A stretch of DNA of 64,000 nucleotides from Posidonia oceanica (taxonomy: Eukaryota; Streptophyta; Magnoliopsida; Alismatales; Posidoniaceae). The stretch is taken from positions 77,998,001 through 78,062,000 of the forward strand of contig JAZBRS010000075.1 in the NCBI GenBank assembly GCA_037176725.1, written 5' to 3'. Of this stretch, positions 54,910 to 64,000 are shown in pieces; the stretch's first letter is position 1; the number at the start of each line of letters is the position of its first letter. The notes below the pieces were generated by a model, which saw nothing but the letters and a program-made list of their open reading frames with translations, was not told the DNA's origin and did not search any database. Made by a program: the position numbers and the translations under genes.

Positions 54910-55603
54910 TTTGCATACAACAATAGCTACCACTCTAGCATCGGGATGGCACCATACGAGACTCTGTATAGTAGGCCCTACAGATCCCCGGTTTGCTGGT
55001 GCAAGTAGGAGAGCGGCAACTTCTTGGTCCTGAGATTATGCAGCAGTACGCGAACAAGGTGGACTTGATCCGTAGAAGGCTTGTGACTGCACAGAGTTGA
55101 TAGAAGAATTATACTGACCGGAGGCGAAGACTGCTGGAGTTCCTAGTGGGAGACTTTATTTCTTTAAGGTTTCACCGACCAAAGGCGTGATGAGGTTTGG
55201 CAAGTGTGTGAAGCTGAGTCCCCGCTATATTGGCCCGTACCAAATCACGCAGAGGGTTGGTGAAGTAGCCTATAGATTGACCCTACCACCAGAGCTATCG
55301 GCAGTGCACAGTGTGTTCCACGTCTCCATGCTTAGGAAGTGTCTGGCTGATGTTTCACAGGTGATCCCTGTTCAGCTAGAGGTGCTCCAGAAAAATCTCT
55401 CCTATGTTGAGGAGGCTGTCCAAATTGTTGATCGCAGAGAACAGATGTTACAGAATAAGGTGATTCAGCTGGTTCTTGTAAGATGGCAGCATCATGGAGT
55501 AAAAGAGGCCACTTGGAAGCGCGAGGATGACATCCTTGCTCGGTACCCGCACCTCTCACCTACCGTTGATTTCGGGGACGAAATCCTTTTTAGGTGTTTA
55601 TGA
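54910..55603 (+). pseudogene. Tekay integrase C-terminus with chromodomain
   Basis: Frame-shifted between about 54950 and 55186, then open from 55187: SPRYIGPYQITQRVGEVAYR, VHSVFHVSMLRKCLADVSQV, then the chromodomain VQIVDRREQMLQNKVIQL, VRWQHHGVKEATWKREDD, ILARYPHL. Chromodomains of this group are thought to steer integration to marked chromatin by binding histone tails. The stop is next to the LTR. Confidence 0.9.
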
Positions 55604-58489
55604 TGTAACACTCGGGAATTCATTTCCCTTGTAATTATGCTTTTAATGAATTCCTTGGTTGTAGACGGGTGTTACTGGCCTTGTGGGCCCCACTTGTGGT
55701 TGATATGGGCCACTTCTGTGGTTTGTGTGGGTCCTACCTATGTTTTGTTGTAGGCCCTACTTGTGGCTATTTGTGGGCCCCACCTTTGGTTTGCTGTGAG
55801 CCCACTTGTGGTGGTTGGTGGGACAGATTGCAGATCTGGTCCCTGACTTTCTCTCTCTCTCTTTTTTCCCCTCTCCCCCACTTCCGCCTCCCCCCCACTC
55901 GTGCCCTCCCCCTCCCTCCACCTCCTCCCCATCTCCCCCTCCTCCACCCCCTCACTCGTGCCCTCCCCATCTCCTCCTCCTCCTCCTACCCTTCACTCGT
56001 GCCCTCCTCCTCCCTCCCCCTTCTCCCCCTCTCCTTCTTCTCCTCCCCCTCACCCTCTCCATCTCCCTCCCTCCTCTTTCTCCTCCCGTCCCCGACCTCT
56101 GTGCCCTAGCTCCGGCGGCGACGAGGTCTCCTCCATCTCCTCCTCCCTCCACTCGATCCTCCCCACTTCCCCATCCTTCCCCTTCCTCCCCTTCTTCTCC
56201 CTCCTCCTCTGTTAGCAGTGGTCAACATGCGTGGTGGCGACCGGCAGCGTGCGGCGGCGAGCTCCGGCCTTCATCCCAGTGGAGTGGCGAGCTCGTAGGC
56301 GGCGCGTGGAGCTTGGTGCGGCCGCAGATCGCCGAAGTTGGCCGTGAGTGCCCCGGCCAATAGGTACACATCTTGTCCTCTCCCTCTAAATTGCTTGAAA
56401 TTGATATGTATGTGTCCCTTGCCATGTTTTGAATGCTATGGAAGTGGTTTGGGAATTTTTGGGATTTTATATGATTTTTGGCCGAATTTATGGCCCGAAT
56501 AGCTTAAATGCTTAAATATGGATTTCCTCTGATTTCCGGTGTTTTATGCCTCGGATTGAGGTGAATGTGGTGTGGATGTGTTTCTTGAGCGGTTACACTC
56601 ATTTTCATATATTGTATGCTTGATTTGGCGTGGATTTGCTAGTGTTTGGGATTTTTGGGCGAAAATGACTTGAATGTGGGTTTTCCGGTGTTTTTGTGAA
56701 TTGTATGCTTCGAAATGCCATAATGCGTGTATGATTGCATATCTTATTGAATTCCGGAGATTTTGGTATATAGCATGCTAGATTTAGAGTTTTATGCAGG
56801 TGTTTTGGGATTGAAGTGGATTTTATGAGTTTGCAGTCCTGGTCTGGTTCGGCACGCCTTTTTTGAACGGTATGCCGATTTCTGTAGAAAATCGGTACGC
56901 CGTTCCATATCGGTGTCCCATTCTGTTGTCAGATTTAGACTAGAACCCCAGAAACGGTCAACCAATTGATTTAGTTCTACCGAATCAAGGATTTTCGATA
57001 GACCGATGGGATTTCAGTCTGCCGTTTTCTAGGCCTGAACGGTCAACCGGTCCTTTTGGGCCGACCGAATCAAGGATTTTCGGTCGACTGGCTGGATTTT
57101 CGGTCTGCCGATTTTGGTCTAGGATGTTTCCTAGGCCTGTTTTCAAATGATTTTAATAATGGTTCTTTTTGGGCTTATTGTGCTTTAGCCCATATTTTAA
57201 TAAATGTTTTCAAATAGATTTTTGAGAAAAAACATGGATGGTTTGCAAATGATTTTGCCGAAGTTTTCCATGGCCGAAACGTAGGAGTTGTGTTGCTGGA
57301 CCCGGGGATGCGACGGCATTCCTGGTGTGTCGCACACCTTGCCTGAGTTGAGGTTTTGGAGGTCGGAGTGTCGACCGTACCTAGCGGTATCGTAGCAGCG
57401 GACTTGGGAGGTATGATACTCCTGCGTAGCTGGACGTAATACCCTAGTCGTTAAGGACACCGGGACTCGCCTGATTTTGGGTGCTGGCTGAGCCTAAGGG
57501 TGAGGAGCCTCTAGTGGTTCGGAGCATTAAGTTGAGGTCGCCGTATATTAGGCGTGCCCTGTGGTTTGTCCTGATTGTGGACAGCTCACCCAGTTGGGGT
57601 GAGTAGCTTCCCAGGTGGGGATCGCTTTTGAGGCGTCTCTAGTGACGAGATGCCGGGACGGATACGTTCCTCCATAGGGCGGGTGTTCATGGCAGTGCAG
57701 TGAGCTGCAGGGGTGAGTCCCTGACTACTGCTTGAGGCCGGGTCGGTTGCTTAGCACTAAGCAACACGGTTAGTTGTGGTTTTGTGCCCGTGGGGTTGTG
57801 TTTGGTTGTTGCTGGCTGTATTAGGCCTAGAGCTTTGCCTGATTTTGGGCTTCGTGAGGTTTTGCTGTGTTTTGGGCCATATTGGGCCTAATGCTTTCCG
57901 CCTATTGACAGCGTGTGGTTTTGGTTTAAGTTTTAGGCCGGTTGGCCGTTGTGTTGATTGAGGATTTGTTTACGAGGTATTTTCGCCTTGTTTTGCCCGG
58001 TAGGCCGAGTGTTTTCCCAGCCTGAGAGGTTGGAGGTTTTTGAGTTGTGCTGAGGTTTTGGGCCGGTGGGTCGTGGTTTGCGAAAATAATTTATAAACAC
58101 CTATCTTTCCTGGTTTTGGCATATTGGCTTTGGGAAAGGTGTTTTAATTGATTATAATGCTTATTGTGGACCCGGATTTGGGGTTTTGACCGGTTGTACC
58201 GTATTCTGATTTTTATGCTAGTTTCTCGCGTGATTTTTGCGAGGTGTGTGCTAGGTGACGATTTCTAGTCACTCACGTGTGCTTTGTGTGGTTTTCAGTT
58301 GCAGGTGCAGATGGTTAACTGGTTCGGAGTCATAGTGCATATAATGAGAGTCACGTAACTGTCCACTGTAGGTTCCTGACACAGATATTTGTTGTTTAGC
58401 CATTTAGTTAATTGTTGACGTAATAGTTAATTATGTTTTAATTTTTTGTTAGGCTTGGTTCTTATGCTGTTGCGATTGGGGTCGTGACA
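55604..58489 (+). mobile_element. Tekay 3' LTR
   Basis: Starts TGTAACACTCGGG and ends GGGGTCGTGACA. 55850-56210 is a C/T-rich block (CCTCCTCC runs) that keeps several frames open without being a gene. 56868-57125 holds a dense cluster of CGGT/ACCG dyads, including a hairpin with arms GAACGGTATGCCGATTT and AAATCGGTACGCCGTTC around a 7-base loop. The sequence after 58489 is hAT coding sequence. Confidence 0.85.
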
Positions 58490-59264
58490 TACAATCTCTC
58501 CAAAATGGCATTTGAAAATACAACTGTAGTATGAGGAGCATCAATTACTGAAAAATTTAGGATTCTCTTTTGCAATTGTCATTTATCATCAATATAGTGT
58601 GCTGTCAAAGTAAAATAGCCATTGTTTTGATTTGATGTCCACATGTCACTAATAAGACTAATACGACTAGTAAGTGTGTCTAAAATATTATATAATTTTT
58701 CCTTTTCTTTCTTGAATATTTTGATGCAATCTTTTTTTATGGTTGTACATGAAATCATTGTAAAATGGAGTTGAAGGTTTCTAACAAATTCAAGAAAACC
58801 TGCATGATCTACCAAAGCAAAGGGATATTCATGAAGAATAACCATTCTAGCAAGATCTCTTCTACTCAACTCTTAAGTAAAATTCTAACTTTTTATGTCT
58901 GTTGTGTTGTCATTGGACCTTTTTTTTTCTCTCCAACAGCAATTAACATTTGACAGACATCTTGCTTCACTTTTGAGGGATGTTTGAGTTTCAAGTGATT
59001 ACATAAATTTGTGGTTCCATCCTTTGACCTATTCATATATTCAACACTACAATGATTACATTTTACCTTTAGTATCCCATCAACTACAATTTTGATAAAA
59101 TTATTCCATACATTCGACTTTAATTGCCTTGTCTTTTTCTTTTTGCTTGTGGTTGTTATTAGTTGTTCTTGTTCAACAGTAGGAGAATTAATATTGATTG
59201 ATTTTGTTTCTGACATTGTATCTAGAAATAAAATAAAAGAATTAAGAAAAAGGAAATATAACAA
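58490..59264 (-). pseudogene. hAT transposase (BED zinc finger), partial
   Basis: MSETKSININSPTVEQEQ, then the BED finger VWNNFIKIVVDGILKVKCNH with CNHC and a downstream H-x4-H (CNHLKLKHP). After a frame break near 58890 comes RRDLARMVILHEYPFALVDH, GFLEFVRNLQLHF and SLISDMWTSNQNNGYFTLTA, and after another break HYIDD...LQKRILNFSVIDAP. The last phrase runs into the Tekay boundary at 58489. Domain order fits plant hAT (Ac/DAYSLEEPER-like) transposases. The C-terminal dimerisation domain is missing, so it is inactive. Confidence 0.82.
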
Positions 59265-59689
59265 ATAAAATTACAAGGAATCATAACAAACAATAAAATC
59301 TAGTAACTCAGTAACTTTGCATTTCAGGATACAAACATTGCAAGGGATCATAAGTAACAATAATGATTTTAAACATAAGAAACAATATGCAGATGGCTTT
59401 GGTGGTACATTTTTATCATAAAAATGGGACACGCAAGAATCTGTTTATCCACTTTTTAAAGGTCGAAATCTTTTCCACAATGCATCACCAACCACCAACC
59501 CTTTTGAAAAAAGAACATGAATAACAGGATAGGAGAGATCACGAAAATGACTATACAAAACTAAGCAAGGGATAAAAAATCTTAGCATGATCTAGTAAAC
59601 AAAGATTCATAAGCAAGGGATCAAAAATCTGAGGAAGGTTAATTGTATTCTACCATTAAAAATCTGAGCATATACCTATTTCACGGTTT

Positions 59690-60040
59690 GAGATCGTGGG
59701 GAGAAGAGGATTGGCGTCGACGGCAGAGGAGAAGAGGATCGGCGTCGAGGCACGCATAGGAGAAGAGGATCGGTGTCACAGCACGTGTAGGAGAAGAGGA
59801 TCGGCGTCGAGGCACGCATAGGAGAAGAGGATCGGTGTCGCAGCATGTGTAGGAGAAGAGGATCAGCGTCGAGGCACGCATAGGAGAAGAGGATCGGTGT
59901 CGCAGCACGTGTAGGAGAAGAGGATCGACGTCGGCGGCAGAGAAAAGAGGATCGACGTCGGCAGCAGAGGAAAGAGGATCGACGTTGAGGCACGCATAGG
60001 AGAAGAGGATCAGCGTCGACGGCGGCGTCTGTGAGAGAGG
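59690..60040. repeat. 31/62-bp tandem array in the hAT 5' region
   Basis: About eleven units of roughly 31 bp: AGGAGAAGAGGATCGG, then CGTCGAGGCACGCAT or TGTCGCAGCACGTGT. The two variants alternate, making a 62-bp higher-order unit, and the right part is irregular. It lies between the transposon end and the transposase ATG. Confidence 0.8.
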
Positions 60041-60427
60041 AGACTACAGTGTAGCCGTGTGGGTCTGTAACTGTGGCCGTCGACAACGGTGTCTGTGGGA
60101 GTGGAGAGTTGGAGACAGGAGAACGACGTCGTCTGCAGTTTGTGGGATTTTGGTTTGGGGAAGCCGGATAGGGTTGTAACTTGTAAGTTGTAAGGATTTT
60201 TAAGGTTTGGTTTTGGTTTTTATATATATATGTGTAATTACAATTATACCCTCCGAGTTAACGAGTGACCCTAAGCAGTCTACCCTTACCTTTATCCACT
60301 AAGAAGATAGTGAAATGGATAACAAGTTAGCGGATGAATGGATAGACAAAACCTCTATCTTTACTTGTTCTTAACAGATTAGGTCGAATCAGATTAACAA
60401 ATCTATCCTTATCCGCTTACAGCCCTC

Positions 60428-61879
60428 CTTACGATAGAGAGACTTGACCTTTCCACGTTGGACGGAAGGCTTTTGTTTCGGGTTGATTTCTGACATTTTG
60501 TTTTCTGTTGGAGAATATTTCTTTCCTTTGGTCTTTGATGGAGGTTTTAAAGATGAGGAGCAAACTAGTGGGAGTTGGGCTTGACTTATGGTGGGCTTGT
60601 GGGTGGCCCAGTCTATCCCTGCAAAAAGGTGGGTTTTGATGGACTTCATGGGGTGCGTTTGGTAAAGATTTCTGACACTCTGATCCTACGAGAATTTAAC
60701 ATCTTCTTCTTTTCTGAAAACTTGCGTTCTTGATGTGTATTATGTATGTACTTTTCTTTTGACTGAGTTGCGCTAAGATGTGGTATGATGATGGCTGAAC
60801 TTTTTTGAAGAAAGGACTGAAGATGGAAACTGTGCTACGAAGAATTTTAAATTAAAACCTATATATCAAAGGCGATGCTATTGAAACACAAATGCTCAAA
60901 TACCAACTACGCCTTCAAGGATAGTTTCACAGACTAAAAATAAATCCTCCAGCGTAGAAGCTCTATATGTTGGTCGATCATATGGAATGGTGAATGTACA
61001 CCTTCTTACATATGCAATAAAGAGATGGGAAGCCTGGGAACTGAGTAACCATGTGACTGTTGGGACTATAAAATTTCATCGTTGTAATCCTTTCGGACTT
61101 TTGCTCGTGAGTTCAACAGCAACATGATGGACTGAACCATGACGAGCAGCAACACCAGTCACCAGCTGATCATGAGCTACTTAAAAGCAACCCTTGGCTT
61201 AGCAGTTAGCACAGCAGTCACCCAAAATGAACTACTACACAACACTCATGCAATGGAATTAGGAGCCTGATTTATATATGCACAATCCCATTCACAACCA
61301 TAGCAAGACATTGTGCCCAAGCCCTGAGAAGAATAGTACATATAATTTGCGTTACTCATTGAACACAAAAAATTAAGACCACCATGATTTCCACGTGTAA
61401 TCCTCTTGTTATTCCGTAAACAAAATTCTCCATGTAACATTTGCAAGGAAATGATGCACTTCACTCTCTTGACCCCATTAAATATATGTCAACTTTCCAT
61501 GCTCCTATCCATGAATACGTAAGGTTCTTGAAGAAACCACACCTCTCATGGCAACCATGACTCAAACCATCCACTATCTTGCTGGTCCTTAATTAATCCA
61601 TCAATGCTGTTCTTATCTTTTTGACAATGACGACTTTTTTCCCAGAATATATTCTACATAGAACAATAAGAATCATCAACGTCTCTATCCTAAAGAAAGC
61701 AACGAATTCTCAGGAAGTTGCAGGAGAAGAGAATACAACTAATAGCAGTGCTCAATAGAAGCATCTTGCTTTCCCATCCATGAACTCGAACAATATTTAT
61801 TCCAAACAACTTTAGTTCCACTCATGCACCTGCAGCAAAGATGCTATGAAGAAGTGTAATTTCGGAATTACATGTAATC
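60428..61879. other. Intergenic, nothing recognised
   Basis: AT-rich. No gene, tandem repeat or transposon feature that I can support. The longest frames are short and without recognisable motifs. Confidence 0.5.
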
Positions 61880-62312
61880 TGTTAAATTACTAGCTGTTAC
61901 CCTTAATAGGCATGATTATGCTATCATTAACTTACATATATAATAGGAATCACTAGGCAATCATTAACATGAATATAATTTCATTTCTTGTATATATAAG
62001 GCTGAATCCCTATTGTAATAGACACAGGAAAATAATACCTGCTTTTCCAACATGGTATTAGAGTTAGGTTTTCTTTTCTTTTTTTTCCCCACCCTCCTTC
62101 CTTTTTCCTGTGCCCTATTAAGATTCCCCTCTCTCCTGCCTCACCTCTCTCACACTCCTGCGTGTCATTAGCTTACAACTATAAAAGGAATTACTAGAGT
62201 GTCATTAGCATGAATATGATTTCATTCCTTGTATATACCTTTCTATTATGTATATGTAGGGGTGAATCCCCCTTGTAACAGACAGAGAAAAATAATTCCT
62301 ATTTTTCCAACA
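61880..62312 (+). mobile_element. TRIM-like miniature LTR element
   Basis: 433 bp. Left terminal repeat 61880-62052 (TGTTAAATTA...TTTTCCAACA, 173 bp). The primer site TGGTATTAGAGTTAGG at 62053 resembles the initiator-Met tRNA site TGGTATCAGAGC. About 110 bp of pyrimidine-rich internal sequence follow, then a right repeat, 62162-62312, which lacks the first 50 bp or so. Flanks are TAATC (61875-61879) and CAATC (62313-62317), a 4/5 match to a target duplication. No coding capacity. A badly deleted Ty1/copia element is the alternative. Confidence 0.65.
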
Positions 62313-62870
62313 CAATCCAACTATACCCAAACAAATAAGTTACTATCTTATCATCTGGTATGATTATTATCCTTGACATGCATGTCAAAGGAGATAGTGT
62401 GTTTCCTCTTCCTCTAGTCAGCAAATCTTATCTTTTGACCAGAGTGCTTCTCATATACTTCTCCTTACACGCAAGACTTCAGCACTAGCAAAGCACCACT
62501 ATCTTCTCGTAACACCTTTTATGCTTTCATTTGTAAAGTTCTTCTCTGGTCTTCTCTCATACCAACCAGGATGTTGGCATACATTCCTTGACCCATCTCA
62601 GATTCTCAGGTCTCCCTGTGATAGCAGAGAAATAAGTACTGTAGGACTCTTATAGAAAGTTGCTAGTAACATTTGATCAAAGTTACATGATAAAATGTAC
62701 GATGAGACATATTTTCATTTCCTTAATTCTTTTTCCAATTCCACAAAATTATGGAGGTTATTTAAGTAAAATTACAAGAGGGCACCCTGTCCCTGATTAG
62801 GTCGCGCGGGAAACCCACCTAACCGTTAAAACATCTCCAACCCTTCCTCGGTCGGAGTAAGCTTGAGGGA
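62313..62870 (+). promoter_or_regulatory. Promoter region of the QUIRKY-like gene
   Basis: Upstream of the MCTP CDS. A weak TATA-like TATTTAAG lies near 62759; I cannot fix the transcription start. No other element seen. Confidence 0.3.
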
Positions 62871-62939
62871 ATGGAATTGGAATCGATGAAAGCAGAGAAA
62901 AAGAAAACAAAAGGTGAAAGCATTAGCCTTTTTCTTTAA
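62871..62939 (+). promoter_or_regulatory. Upstream ORF 1 (22 codons)
   Basis: ATG at 62871, TAA at 62937. MELESMKAEKKKTKGESISL and then FL. Relevant only if transcription starts upstream of it. Confidence 0.4.
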
Positions 62940-62946
62940 CACAAGA

Positions 62947-63012
62947 ATGAATTCTCACTACAAGCACCAATTAAAGACCAAATCCATCAACACCCCTTTT
63001 CATCCCATCTAA
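62947..63012 (+). promoter_or_regulatory. Upstream ORF 2 (21 codons)
   Basis: ATG at 62947, TAA at 63010, ending 9 bp before the main ATG. MNSHYKHQLKTKSINTPFHP and then I. Confidence 0.45.
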
Positions 63013-63013
63013 G

Positions 63014-63025
63014 ATGCCACCATGA
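63014..63025 (+). promoter_or_regulatory. Upstream ORF 3 (MPP, overlaps the main start)
   Basis: ATG CCA CCA TGA. Its TGA shares two bases with the main ATG (CCATGA). The upstream ATG has A at -3 and C at +4. The main ATG has a strong context (GCCACCATGA), so both leaky scanning and reinitiation are possible. Confidence 0.5.
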
Positions 63026-64000
63026 CCGCCGGAGCACCACCACCTCCCACCATCCGAAAGCTCTCCGTGGAAGTCATTGATGCCCGCGATCTCCTACCCA
63101 AAGACGGGCAAGGCACCTCCAGCCCGTATGTTGTTGCTGACTTTGACGGCCAACGGAAGCGGACACGGACCGTCGTGAAGACGTTAAACCCCGAATGGCA
63201 CGAGAGGATCGACTTTATCGTGTCCGACCCATCGGAGATGGAGACCGAGGAACTTGAGATTGAGGTGTACAATGACAAGAAGATGGGGTGCACCGCCGGT
63301 GGCGCCCGGAAGAGCCATTTCCTCGGTAGGGTGCGGATTTACGGAAGCCAATTCGCGAGGAAGGGCGAGGAGGGGCTGATTTATTTTCCGTTGGAGAAGA
63401 AGAGTTTGTTCAGCTGGATCAGGGGCGAGATTGGGCTCAAGATATATTACTGTGACGAGCAAATTACCGAGGAGAAGAAGGCGGAGGGCGGCGATCAGAA
63501 GGAGGAACCGGCGAGACCTCCACCGGCACCTGCGGATCCTTTGTTGGAGATACCTCAGCCCTCGGAGACAGCGATGGAGAGTCAGCCTCCCCCGCCAGTG
63601 TCTGTCGTGGTGGTGGAGGAAGCCCCGCCACCGCCGGTGCCGGAGTCGGAGCCTTCACGATCGCCGCCGCGGGAACCGGTGATGCTACCGCCGGAGGCGG
63701 GGAGGATGCAGACGAGCATGCGAACGCGCTCGCGAAGATCGATTGGCGGTGGGGATCACACGCCGAGAGTGATCTCCGGAAGATTCTCCGATCCAGCAGC
63801 GGCAGCGGCAGTAGAGCGGACACCGTACAATCTGGTGGAGCCGATGCCATATCTTTTCATTCGGGTGGTGAAGGCCAGAGGCATCCGGCCGTGCCAGAGC
63901 CCCTACGTCAAGGTCCGGGCAGGTTCGCACGTGCTACGGTCAAAGCCGGCGAGGGACAATTCCGGCAGCCCGGAGTGGAACCAGGTGTTCTCCATCGCAC
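63022..64000 (+). CDS. QKY: QUIRKY/MCTP15-like multiple C2 domain protein, 5' part
   Basis: 326 open codons running off the right edge. Residues 13-130 form the first C2 domain: RKLSVEVIDARDLLPKDGQG, SPYVVADFDGQRKRTRTVV, LNPEWHERIDF, SHFLGRVRIYGSQFARKGEE, SWIRGEIGLKIYY. A Pro/Glu-rich linker follows (about 145-265). The second C2 domain starts near residue 270: YNLVEPMPYLFIRVVKARGI, SPYVKVRAGSHVLRSKPA, SPEWNQVF. This order and the SWIRGEIGLKIYY and NLVEPMPYLF phrases match QUIRKY/MCTP15 among plant MCTPs. These proteins have further C2 domains and C-terminal membrane segments, sit at ER-plasma membrane contacts and plasmodesmata, and QUIRKY works with the STRUBBELIG receptor kinase in organ shape. 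The linker is shorter than in Arabidopsis QKY as I recall it. The start at 63022 is chosen for its context and because upstream ATGs close quickly. It is GC-rich compared with the flanking DNA and without visible lesions. Confidence 0.9.
   Translation, partial: MTAGAPPPPTIRKLSVEVIDARDLLPKDGQGTSSPYVVADFDGQRKRTRTVVKTLNPEWHERIDFIVSDPSEMETEELEIEVYNDKKMGCTAGGARKSHFLGRVRIYGSQFARKGEEGLIYFPLEKKSLFSWIRGEIGLKIYYCDEQITEEKKAEGGDQKEEPARPPPAPADPLLEIPQPSETAMESQPPPPVSVVVVEEAPPPPVPESEPSRSPPREPVMLPPEAGRMQTSMRTRSRRSIGGGDHTPRVISGRFSDPAAAAAVERTPYNLVEPMPYLFIRVVKARGIRPCQSPYVKVRAGSHVLRSKPARDNSGSPEWNQVFSIA

Larger units (their letters stand above)
53756..58489 (+). mobile_element. Tekay/Del-type chromovirus, 3' half
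   Basis: RNase H tail, integrase and chromodomain (53756-55603), followed by a 2,886-bp 3' LTR (55604-58489). The 5' half is separated by element B and lies left of the window. A C-terminal chromodomain and a TGTAAC-starting long LTR place it in the Tekay/Del chromoviruses. Stops and frameshifts are present. On the right it ends inside a hAT transposase gene. Confidence 0.88.
58490..60427 (-). mobile_element. hAT DNA transposon, 5' part, cut by Tekay
   Basis: Minus strand. A BED-finger transposase start (59264-58893) and the beginning of the catalytic region (58869-58490) are followed by the Tekay LTR. 5' flank: a 31-bp tandem array (59690-60040). The putative terminal end near 60427 reads, on the minus strand, AGGGCTGTAAGCGGATAAGG, resembling the CAGGG-type ends of plant hAT elements. 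The other end is lost to the left, so terminal repeats and the 8-bp duplication cannot be checked. Confidence 0.65.

Noticed and set aside
55669..56363. Ser/Pro-rich frames up to 185 codons
   Set aside because: They lie in the C/T-rich block of the Tekay LTR; several frames are open at once, with no domain.
59676..60086. 136-codon minus-strand frame with DADPLLL and RRRSSF repeats
   Set aside because: Product of the 31/62-bp tandem array.
60389..60649. 86-codon minus-strand frame
   Set aside because: No motif, no homologue in the window, and it overlaps the hAT end; chance is likely.
63009..63930. Antisense and shifted frames over the QUIRKY-like gene
   Set aside because: Shadows of a GC-rich true coding frame, which runs unbroken from 63022 to the edge with recognisable C2 domains.

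Overview
Plant nuclear DNA, from a flowering plant whose species I cannot name. Evidence: GT-AG introns, LTR retrotransposons of plant-specific lineages (Athila, Tekay/Del chromovirus, Tat/Ogre-like), a BED-finger hAT transposase, plant mobile domain (PMD) proteins, and at the right edge the 5' half of a QUIRKY/MCTP15-like gene. About 58 kb of the 64 kb is nested retrotransposon. The only gene that looks functional is the QUIRKY-like CDS starting at 63022.

The nest can be unpicked by target duplications and by reading frames that resume across insertions. A hAT transposon (58490-60427, minus strand) was hit by a Tekay chromovirus, whose 3' half lies at 53756-58489. The Tekay RNase H was then hit by a Tat-like element in minus orientation, here called B (5' LTR 52496-53755, leader, gag, protease, RT, RNase H, second RNase H, integrase, then a 3' cassette down to 3622). 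B received three further insertions. (i) Athila 38717-50892, complete, in B gag, with TTCAG target duplications. (ii) Element A, same family as B but opposite orientation, 15842 to about 35909, between B protease and RT. A has gag but no pol, and its 3' LTR is truncated. (iii) Element C, same family, plus orientation, of which only the 3' end (1-3621) is in the window, inside a B cassette gene. A in turn carries a 6,022-bp solo LTR (18443-24464) of a different Tat/Ogre-like family, with AGGGG duplications.

The A/B/C family is the most unusual content. Downstream of integrase it carries, antisense to gag-pol, intron-containing genes for PMD-like proteins. One type has a PMD core plus small coiled-coil exons (4839-8132 in B, 29198-32313 in A). 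A second type is seen three times (1-660, 3622-4523, 8959-10240). The noncoding parts of A, B and C, and only these, carry about two dozen copies of a roughly 60-bp double-dyad module with half-sites such as GTTGGACGC and GCGTCCAAC. The variable bases of paired half-sites change together. Athila has a similarly built but unrelated GGCGCC dyad set. This pairing of an element-encoded PMD protein with a scattered dyad motif is the best candidate for an undescribed system.

Right of the nest are an apparently empty stretch, a 433-bp TRIM-like element (61880-62312) and the QUIRKY-like gene, whose leader has three upstream ORFs, the last overlapping the main start codon. All transposon coding regions seen are broken by stops or frameshifts. 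Lineage and domain calls come from motif recognition, not from database searches.
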